64,000 nucleotides of DNA from Sycon ciliatum (Eukaryota > Porifera > Calcarea > Leucosolenida > Sycettidae), in contig NC_088645.1 in NCBI RefSeq assembly GCF_964019385.1, positions 17,414,180 to 17,478,179 of the forward strand, read 5' to 3'. Within the stretch, counting starts at the first letter, position 1. Every line of letters begins with the position of its first letter. The position numbers and the translations under genes are program-made. Under the pieces are notes generated by a model that ran no database searches, was not told where the DNA came from, and saw only the letters and a program-made list of their open reading frames with translations. Positions 1 to 9,682 of this stretch are shown piece by piece.

Positions 1-97
1 GCATCGCAAGACTAAGGCAATCTCAGATAACTGATAACCTCTACATCACCAGAAAACTGATAACCTCTAGATCATCCGACAACTGATAACCTCTAGA

Positions 98-1124
98 TAG
101 GGATGTCAGCGCGGACACTGCGCAGGGCTTTGCGCATTCAATGATGTAATCGATTTTTCAACGCGGCGATGGCAGACTGAAAAAAAATGGCGATCGCCAA
201 AAACCGGCTCAGTGAGTCGGTATTTGACGACTCCCGATGCAGCTCGACCTAGATTTTGAAGTTTGGAACATTTTAGAGAGAAAGAGAGGGACAGAGAGAG
301 AGAGAAAGAGAGGGCTAGAAAGAAAGATTACTCAAACTAATGCTTCAGTAGAGTCACTAGAAGTTCTGGGCACACTGATAGGCTAATATCATCTGACGAT
401 TTCCACAGCTTGTGCCGCTTGTTGCAGAGCATAAGTGAAAATGCGCCGCCAGAAGATCGGCGATCGTGAAGTCGGCTTTGGGTAGATTTGGCTTTCGCCA
501 TCCCGAGGAGCCGCTCCTGTTGCCTGTGAGAACCAAACCACGTCTCCACAGGACTACTCGAACAAAACCCTGTCCACACCTGACAATCGATGTCTCTGGA
601 ACAACGGCCCATATGCACGGCGATATGTCGGAAATGCAGAAATTCACAAGAACGAACACCGTCACGTGGCGCATGAACGCTTCGGTCAAATTTCCTGCAA
701 GCTCTCAACATCCAACATCAAGTGTTTCTGCCGGGTTTACCATTGAATCCAGAGCTTTTCCCCGGCTAAATCCAGAGATTTTCAACTCGGAGATCGTGGC
801 AACGATCGGCATGGTCGCCATTTTCCGCTCTGAAAGAACCCTGTCGTTTGGAACGAAAACGGCTTCGCGCCTTCCAACGAAAGCTACAAATCGATTCCAG
901 AACACATGGGCGGCCAACATACCAAACAAGATCCCATTCTGGTTAGCAGGTAGCCTGTAACCACCATCTCCTTGCAAGGAAATTTCAGCCATTTCTCCTT
1001 AGTTCAAGATCTCAATTTTCTGCAAAAAATAGCCAGTGTTTGGCAAAAATTCCGCATGCCACTTCTGATGCGCGTTTGGCTGCATGCGCGAACTGCATGC
1101 GCAGTGCACGCGCTGAGATCCCTA
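98..1124. mobile_element. hAT-like non-autonomous TIR element
   Basis: The two ends are inverted repeats. The left begins AGGGATGTCAGCGCG and the right, read in reverse, begins AGGGATCTCAGCGCG; similarity runs about 28 bp with a few mismatches and continues into GC-rich CACTGCGCA sequence. Both sides carry CTCTAGAT (91-98 and 1125-1132), a 7-8 bp target duplication whose form fits the hAT superfamily. No transposase is recognisable. On the minus strand a single frame is open from 992 to 357 except for one stop at about 706. It encodes about 210 unrecognised residues and may be the remnant of a carried ORF. The exact terminal base is uncertain by 1 bp. Confidence 0.6.
277..316. repeat. GA-rich simple repeat
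   Basis: Run of GAGAGA/GAAAGAGA units inside the hAT-like element. It has no coding value. Confidence 0.8.
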
Positions 1125-4100
1125 CTCTAGATCACCTGACAACTGATAACCACTACATCACCTGGCTGCAAACATCTCAGTTAACTGATATTCTCTACAT
1201 CACCTGGCTGCAAACATATTTCCAGGCAACTAGTGTAGTCTAACATTAAAGTTAGTGAGACATGACGCGGATGGTGTCAATTTACATGTGAGGTGAAAAG
1301 AAGGAGAGGTGACAGTCAAGTTTCAGCAATGGCAGCCAGGTGACTACAGTCAACTTTGGGTATAACAACACTTGGCAGGGCATCAGAAAAGTGTCCTTAT
1401 TCGCGAAGTGTCCTTATACCCGAAGTCTCATTATAATTATGTATTACGGCTTTGCTCTGGGAATGGACATTCTGTCGTTATTCGCGAATTGTCATTATAT
1501 CCGCAGTCTTTATTAGCGAAGTGGACTGTATGTCACACCAGTAGAGCTCGATAGTTTTCACTTTAATATTCTGGTGTCCATATTTTGATATTAATTCTGT
1601 TTTTGTTTTTGTTTAGAAGCGTGGATGCATCAGTGCGGATCATCTTCACCTTTTACTGCTAAGCACACACCACACCTTTGAATTCGTTTTTCTCATTATG
1701 GCACCATCGCCAATAAGAGTTTTGTTTTTTCACGGCTGAGCGTAGCGAAAGAGTGCAAAAAACGTATTTTTCACTCACAAATATTTTCGTGCATTTGCTC
1801 TTGTTCTGCGCAACTCCGTTGAACCTGCCATCGTGGTCTTTGTTTTTCCTCGTGGTAGTTGAAGTTTTCAAGTGCTCCAGTTTTTAGTTTCCACTCGCAG
1901 CCACACAACACCACAACTCATCTTATTATTTTTTCAGAGTAGATCTACAGTGTAATAGTCCAGGAGAAAGAAACGACAGTGCCGTGCACCATCTATAATG
2001 AATCGGTCCAGCCTTCAAAAGGTCCACATCGCCTGATTGGGCCTACAAACTGATGTACCAGTAACCTGACGTTTTTGGGAGCTGCAGATCGATCTGCGAA
2101 AGGCGGAAACAGCTAAAACGAGCTGAGCGTAATCCGCCACACACAAGCAAGTAAGTTTGGTACCAGGCGGAGCAGAGTCACCGTTGACAGCTACACAAAT
2201 CAGGGCGTTTCGGACGATCAGCAAAGATTGTGGAAGTAAAATTTAGTTGACAAAAACAATTGGTCACTCGGTTCCGACATGTCGAGTCGACACCTACCTG
2301 TACCGCAACCATACTCCTCAAAGGCTTCAGCGAGTCCTTGAGAGTTTTCCGTGGGCACAGTGATGAGATCGAGAGTCTACGGAGTCGGTGATGAGCGCTG
2401 TCGATCATGAAATCGTGTCCCAAATGGTGGCGAAGCTCCTGGCAGAGGTGACACCGCAGTCATACTGAAGTAGTTGTCTGATATCGTGGCGAAGGGCAGC
2501 AAGGTCGTAGCTGTCTGTTGACAACACCAACCGGAGTTCACTGGGACAGCCAGCCAGTTTTCGGACCGCACATGGACCGGAGAGAAAAGATAAGTATCAG
2601 TACTTGAGACTGTGGATGTTTTTTCGATAATTTACGAAGTACATCTTCATCATGTAGTTGACACGATTGAAAGGGGTGTACATGCCGTCGTATTCAAGGG
2701 AGCAAACAAACGCCCAGCCCGTACTGCCCTAGGCCCTACATAGGGTGCATGATCAATGTCACGGGACCATCAGAATGTTATGGATGTGCAGAGCGATGTA
2801 CATGACTGTATCGTGTTTGTAGAGGCAACTATGAGCAACAAGAGTAGTTAGTTTGTCAGTCTGAGTACAAAAATCGGGCAACAATGGCATGGCAGTAAAT
2901 GTTGTCCAAGTCAAACATCGTGCAAAACGCTAGTAGATTTCCGGCCAGGTGTAATCGGGGTGTAACAGATTTCGACGTCCGCAGCCATCGGACACACAAG
3001 GGGGGACAATTGGCCGGCAGGACGCGACAAATGTTTGTTTGTTTTTTCACGGGTGGGGCCCACCAGACATGGTTCCGGAAGAAATTCACGCAAAAGTTGA
3101 CTGCTTGCTGACTTCAAACTTGTGTTCCTTTGGTGCCCATCCACCTCACTCACGTCAGATTATTAGTAGTATTATTCCCACATTTCTACCGAATGAGTAC
3201 GCGGCTAAGCAGTACAGGGAGCCAGCATATGGCCCAACTTCTGCGAAAACCAGGCTTAGGGTGAAAATCATTTTTTTGAGAAAAATGATGTTTTGTAAAA
3301 AGGTTGTGTCGCGTGGACGCTCGAGTGCAGTGAAGTGGAACCAAAGAGAATCTCGCTTGTTTGAAGAAGTAGCAGTCATGGCAGGAAGGGTTTCAGCAGT
3401 CAGGGAAGTCAAAGGGCTTCCGGTAGAATATTCCCTGCTACTCCTCTAGTCACAACGAAGAGTTTTTGAGCTGATAGAACGGATTCCATCTCCTTCACTC
3501 AGGGATGGCGAAATTTTTGCGCTAACTGCTGCTTGCGAAAAATGGTGAAGAAATCGTCTCCAGTTAGAGTCGTGATGGCGATAGCTTGGAGAACCTGGAC
3601 GACATCGATCCAGCCGACCGAAGTACAGAGATACTAGCTGTTTCTGGGCCTCACGCGAAGGGAACACGCGCAGTAGAGCTCATACGTTTGTAGCAAGTTC
3701 ACGAGGAAAAAGGCTAGAAGCGCAGTGTGAAAACTGTTTTGAATTGAAGTCCTTGGCGATGAAGTGCTACTGAAGGCCAAGCGAATGAGCAAGTAGATCG
3801 AGAGGCCTCCACTCGAGACTTTCCTCGCTGGACAGCTAGCTGCAAGGGATTGTACGGCGTGCCGAGATTTCACTTGCTGGTCAGCACCAAGCAGACACTG
3901 CAGCATGCCAGCACATTATGCGCATACTAGGAACAGTGGAACGTTTGAAAGGCCGTGTTCTTGCTTGTTTTTGAATAGTTGTACTAGATTTACCCTTCAA
4001 AAGGTGCCATCTCAACTGGAGTCGGGTTTCATTGTGGTGTGTAGCGCCAGAACATGCCATGCCAGTACATGTATGCAGCCCCAGAATGTGCTGAGTAAGG

Positions 4101-5792
4101 AGCAAACAAAATTCATACAGAACTGCGCATGGCCACTACAGCCTGCAGCACCAAGGGGCCACAACAAGCCTGCCCCCACATGCCTACCTTTGTCATGTCA
4201 CCTAAACAGCGGGGCAGGAATTAATGAAATAGAAAGGTTTTTTGGCCGAAAGGCGTGTTTTTCCTCTAGCCCGGTTGAGCGGTCGCGGCTAGGAATGTAG
4301 GGAGTCATTGTTTTTCAGGCGCTCCCCTGCTGCCCAGTCACCCATGCTCACCACTGGCCATGCTGTTTTACTTGATTTCACGGCCTTTTCTCCCGCTTGC
4401 TGGCGGTTCTTTGATGGATTTAGATGTTTTTTGGCTATTTATCTATTATGTGGCTGCGAGTGTGGTTTTGTTTTCCTTCTACTCATTTCTGGAAAACCAC
4501 CACGGTGGTGAGTGTGATTGCTCTGGTAGACCACTACCCCATGTACTGAACAGTCGCTTTGTGAGTGAAAAGATACGTTTATTAGAAGGTGAGATTCTGT
4601 GAGTGGGATTGCAGGTTATGCGGTTGGAAAGTACTGTATGCCACTTTGAATTTTACAAGTATAGGAGAGGGTGAGCGCTGCAGGAGCAGATTGAGTTAAT
4701 CAGCAGGGAGCAGATTTTTTTTGAAAGCAGGTCGCGAGGGAACATCACGAATGCTAGCAGGGAGAGCATCGTACTATTATAAGGACTTGTACAGTGGGGA
4801 GTCTTTACAACGGTTGGTTCCGGTAGGTGGGAGGCGCCAAGTGCGGGTGTGTAGAAGGCTACACTGGGGGGGGGGTAACTTGAGCGCGGAATTGTTTTTA
4901 ATGTTGCTGTAGGTCTTTGCTCTGTCGACGATGGATCACCCAATGTCGTACTCTTCACCCTGGTCTTGCCGTTCCCACATTGTGCTATGATAGTTCCGTG
5001 ACTTTGCGAGACTTTTTGCGCGTCATGGTTGTCAGGTGGTTGCCATAGTGCGTGTTGTACTGTGTCTCACAAAGCCCAAAGTACTGCCTCTTTTCGCCTG
5101 CGCTTGACGGCCGCTTGGTAGACCACCTTCTTCTGTAAACATCGGTCATCCAGCGGGCAAGAAGATTTAACCCAGCAGTTGCATTCCACTGCTGGTTTCC
5201 GCGCGTTGGCTTAGGTTAATCGGTTTATGTCTTTATAGAAATATTATGATCTCTTGCAGCTAAGGAAGAGAGGTGTTCAACATCTTCTTCTTATCTAAAA
5301 ACGAATTGAACTTCTGATAAGTTGTATTGGCAGTACTCCATATAAGTGTGAATCAGTGCTTCAAGCACCTTTATTTTCAAGTCCTGCTACAAGATAGGTA
5401 TCGTTATAAGACTTACTTGGCTGCCAAGAGACTATCTATACCAACGAAGGGAGAAACTGTACATCGTTCCACTCCTGAGGAGGTATACGAGTTCCACTGT
5501 ATGCATGGGGGTCTGTACCAAGGGTCCATTACCATCCAGCACTCGGAGTCTAAGCCGCAGAGGCGATTTTTGACTTCTTTCATGCGATCTGACAAACCTA
5601 AAAGCAGATCATTGTAGTGGGAGAAGAACGCTGGTGCCAGAATTTCGCATTTTTAGATAGGGTTGTATGGACAGGCATGTATTTACGGCCATTTCCCCTT
5701 TTGTGTTTCAACCACCAATCCCTGCTTTATGATGACACTACATCGGAGCGTTTACATCATTTGAGGAGAAATGTTGACAGCAAATGATTTAC
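1125..5792. other. Stretch without a recognised gene
   Basis: About 4.7 kb in which no open frame resembles a known family and no convincing exon was found. Around 1,390-1,530 a short unit resembling TTATTCGCGAAGTGTC recurs irregularly about five times. Sequence near 1,130-1,220 repeats the phrase CTGATAACCACTACATCACCT seen in variant form at 30-95, outside the hAT-like element. A plus-strand frame at 5,327-5,617 encodes about 95 unrecognised polar residues; it could be an exon but nothing supports this beyond being open. Confidence 0.5.
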
Positions 5793-6048
5793 CTCTCGCC
5801 ATTGTGTCGCTCAGCTGTGCCACTTGTTCATAGCTAGTTCGGGCTTCAGCAGAGATCTCCTGCTGGACCTGAGTCATGCGGTTGTTGGTGACTTCAACCT
5901 GTGCAGAGAGATTATCCAACCTGGTACCTTGTTGGAAAAGAGATGTCGACAGGTCCCGTACGACAGTTGACAAACTTCTCATATTGTCGACTATAGTGGT
6001 GATGCGGCCTGCAGAAGCACCCATAGATTCTTCAAGTGGAGGTGCAGT
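5793..6048 (-). CDS. Internal exon encoding a coiled coil (unidentified gene)
   Basis: This minus-strand block of 256 nt is bounded by a good acceptor (pyrimidine-poor but ending TTTACGCAG) and a good donor (GAGAG|GTAAAT). It encodes about 85 residues with no Gly- or Pro-rich stretch after the first few positions. Heptad-like spacing of V, L, I and M (for example VDNMRSLSTVVRDLSTSL) alternates with polar E, Q, N and T, as expected for a helical coiled coil. No adjoining exons could be identified and no family name is justified. It could be part of a mobile-element protein or of a host structural protein. Translation continues past both splice sites by chance. Confidence 0.4.
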
Positions 6049-6160
6049 CTGCGTAAATCGTGGAAAAGACAAACATGAAACCACACAACAGAGCAAGCAA
6101 TGAAGATTGTCAGCAGGGAAACATGTATAAAAAAGCGGCGTGGAGAAGATAGTTTAGCAT

Positions 6161-6180
6161 CCCCCCCCCCCCCCACACAC
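6161..6180. repeat. Poly(C) tract followed by CA repeats
   Basis: A run of C bases followed by ACACACAC, lying just upstream of the minisatellite. Confidence 0.8.
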
Positions 6181-6253
6181 ACCTCACAACAGAGCAACCA
6201 AGTTTTGGATTAAGCTGGGAGTGCCGATTCGAGCAACTGGTATGTTGGCTCTG

Positions 6254-6545
6254 CTTGGAGCCACTAGATGGCTCTCAGCTGAGCCGGCAAAAGACACCGC
6301 TTGGAGCCGGCATTTGACTCCGCATGGAGCCGCCGACTGACTTCGCATTGAGCAGCCGAATGACCCCCCATGGAGCCGCCGAATGACTCCGCATGGAGCC
6401 GCCAATGACTCCGCATGGAGCCGCCAATGAATCCGCTTGGAGCCGCCAATGACTCCGCATGGAGCCGCCTATGACTCCGCATGGAGCCGCCAATGACTCT
6501 GAGTAGAGCCGCCAATGACTCTGGACAGAGCCGCCAAATGCTCAA
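6254..6545. repeat. Minisatellite, about 21-24 bp unit
   Basis: About a dozen imperfect copies of a unit close to GAGCCGCCAATGACTCCGCAT. Unit length varies between 21 and 24 bp, and the central copies are the most uniform. Several frames stay open through it, giving spurious repetitive peptides. No host gene is implied. Confidence 0.9.
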
Positions 6546-6944
6546 TATGTAGCAGGGATGAATTTATCCTGTATCGCATCGCAGTTTGCGATGCAAAATC
6601 GATCTACTGCTACTCAAAAGTCACCGTGACTCGCAGAAAACTGCGATACATACAGACTATCCATGCTTAGCCTGCGCTATGAAGTAACATGCATACAGTG
6701 CAATGTATGTGGTGCAGGTACTCTCAATCTGTGTGCACATGTATGCTTCAGTCGTTTTTTTTTGCAAGTGGGCTTTCAGGCATCACTCTCAAGAAGGACA
6801 ATGTGGTAAACACCCAACCTTCAAAGAAAAATGCTAATCAAAATCAAAGACTGCTACACAATTGTGATTTTGTATAGCAGAAACTGCTATGCAAAAATAT
6901 GATAGTAAATTCATCCCTGATTATAGGTATGCATAACCAGTTGA

Positions 6945-7756
6945 AACTCGGATGTTGAGCCATAAATAAATGTAGAAAGGAAAAGGACATAAGGATACGA
7001 GTTAAGAGTAACTCTCCATCACTGTAACTAGATACCATATACAGTCAGAAAGTGCAATAACTAGGCACACAACTGACAAGAGTACTGAGACATTCGACGT
7101 CCTGACACCAAGCTTCAACACATCTCCGTAGCGCTAACCGACAGCCTTCCAACTTGGAAGGTTCAAGGTTATGGAAAGACCAAAGAAGGGAAGGCAAGCG
7201 CGACGAGAACGAGCAAAAGCTACAGTCCCAACGGAACAAAGCATGTCGATTGTTACTGGACGATGACGAGACCAGTACGATATTTGACAAAGCGGTCTAA
7301 CTACAATTCGAAGCAGCAAAGCAGCACACCACCCAACTTGGGTGGGTCATAAATATCAAAGATAAGTAAAGAAAGGGGAAGCTTTGCGAAAACGAATTGT
7401 ACGAGCCGAAAGCCAAACTCCTACAGTACTCCTCATGCATGACATTGTGATGGACTAGTTGACTACAAAACAAGTTGTTTCACACGACGTACGTTTCGCC
7501 GTATGGTTCGTATGGTTCGTTCTCGTCGCGCTTGCCTTCCCTTCTTTGGTCTTTCCATAACCTTGAACCTTCCAAGTTGGAAGGCTGTCGGTTAGCGCTA
7601 CGGAGATGTGTTGAAGCTAGGTGTCAGGACGTCGAATGACTCAGTACTCTTGTCAGTTGTGTGCCTAGTTATTGCACTTTCTGACTGTATATAGTATCCA
7701 GTTACAGTGATGGAGAGTTACTCTTAACTCGTATCCTTATGTCCTTTTCCGTTCTA
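6945..7756. mobile_element. Foldback element with long inverted arms
   Basis: Arms of about 245 bp (6,970-7,214 and 7,517-7,759) are inverted copies with only scattered mismatches, separated by a loop of about 300 bp with no coding content. The direct repeat CATAACCAGTTGA flanks it at 6,932-6,944 and 7,757-7,769, a 13-bp target duplication. About 25 bp lie between the left duplication and the left arm, so the element is asymmetric. Sequence related to its arm (ACTGACAAG...TGAGACATTC...TTCCAACTTGGAA) recurs near 15.7, 26.8, 27.7 and 53.0 kb. No transposase was seen, so this is a non-autonomous foldback or MITE. Confidence 0.75.
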
Positions 7757-7769
7757 CATAACCAGTTGA

Positions 7770-9474
7770 GAGCATATATTCCATATATCGGCACTCCCGG
7801 AGCGGATCACAAAGTGCAGCTACCCGTTCAATCTGTGAGCAAGTGCAAGCTAGGTAAAGACTATCAGAACTTAAGATCATGGGCTGAGGCCATTGCCGCA
7901 GCCACCCGTGCTTTGGCTGCAGGTGGCGTCCGAATGTTGCTCGAGCAGACATTGCCTTCCACCTTCCAGCCTCTCTGAATATCGAGTCTGGCAGCTGATG
8001 CGAAACAAGTGGCCGGTGTACAACGCCAGGCCAAAGCCACAACTGATGAGCAATATTCTCGCAGTTGCCGGAAATGGCGATCGATTGGCATTCGCAGCTG
8101 ATGCCGCTAGCTTTCCCATGTGCTGCAGGCTGCCACAATTGCAAACAACTCTTTGCAATTGCTGCTCTGCTTGATTGACTGTCCATCGCCCTATCCCCGG
8201 TCGCAATTGTACGTGCACCGGCCAAGTGCACCACTTGCATCAGTGAATAGCAGCAAGTCGGGGGACGGCGTCCACTTAGGATGTAGGAAGAAGGACCGGC
8301 CGTTCTGTTAATCCAGGAGCTCAGGCCATCAGCGAAGATCTTTGAGACACTCTTTGGAGAGCTTGATCAGGTAATACGGCTGCCGGTACCAGTTGGCAAG
8401 TGACCATAATCTGCAATTTGCGTCCAGGGGCCATCACTCTGGTAGAAAACGAGAGCTTTCATAGAAGAGACTCGAGTTGACATTGGGTAGTTGAAGCTGT
8501 GTGAAGAGTGGCCCCAGGAGATCACGAAGCTTGGCAAGTTCGTACATAGGCATACTGATGTTAGCGCGGTGGGTGTCCGGGATGATGCTGATAAACGTCA
8601 GGACGTGGGCTGGACCCTCCACTTTTGCTAACGCCAGAGAAACACCGAGGTATGTAAACGGGCAATGTGCAACATACCAGCATAGGATCCGAATGTGAGT
8701 CCAGTAAGTTAGAGAAGTGAGAAACTGAGTGCTTACACAGTTACTGACTGGGCCTTGCACTGAGCCCTGGGAGGTACTCCTATTGGCACTGGAGGCAGCA
8801 CTGCCTGAGCTGACACTTGCTAGCGTTGTACTCGTAGTGGCGGCATACGGTTGTGGTACATGATGCGAATCAGGACTGGTGAGTGGGACGAAATGCGCAC
8901 GGAAATGCTGGGAGGTGAATTGAGCTGCACCGGTGGCAGGCAGGTCGTGCTTTCCGAGTACGCGGTGGAGCGCAGTTGCAACAAGTTGATATTGATAACC
9001 GGGCTTTGGAAAATTGTATTTCATTGCTATCAGATTCGGCCCCATTTCCTCTGTGTTGCGCTGATGAGTCCACAAAGGACGAAACAGTTCTGTCCAGTTC
9101 CTTGCCGGGCTTCGGACAGGTATCGGACAAGAACTGGCGATTGGCCGTGGCTATCGCGGCCAGATACGTCGACAGGTACTCGTGAAAGGTGGCGAGGGAC
9201 AGCGGAACACAGACCATTTATGAACACTGTCCAGGCCTCAACCGAATTACTACCTGACAGCAGCTGGGCCGAGGAGTCGGACTGTCCACCTGAGGGGAAA
9301 CTCTCAGGGGGCGATGAGGCTAGAGCATTGGCGATATTGGCAGACTGCTTCCACAAGAGGCCGCGGGAGTCGACCTCCCCATTGGTAGTTTCTAGTGATA
9401 ACCAGAGGAAGAAGAAGGCGAAAAAGATCACTGCGTCAAGCAATAAGCAGTTAACTTGGCGCAGATAACATCTT
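7770..9474. other. Uncharacterised, possibly repetitive segment with minus-strand coding traces
   Basis: Several minus-strand frames of 75-210 residues overlap here, none of known family. The piece around 9,005-9,110 has an inverted relative at 26,115-26,215. In both the minus-sense reading gives DRTVS-S/T-F followed by SS and then SNE, so a peptide seems conserved and the segment is probably part of a dispersed element or a small gene family. The minus frame 8,434-9,075 contains a possible intron (donor GTAAGCAC near 8,735). No product is assigned. Confidence 0.35.
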
Positions 9475-9682
9475 CTCCCCCTGTGTAGCCCTAGGTATAC
9501 AAACACAATCTGGTTTTCCCTGTCCTACTTCAACCTCGTGTCTTCCTCCAGCTTCCTCATTCTTATCTTTAGCTTGATCCTTTTAGGTATTTCATTAGAT
9601 TTTAGTACCCTTAGCCATACATGTAACTATGCACCCGCTTACGCCAAATGTCCCTCCTCTTTTTTAATTACTTCCTCCTGCA

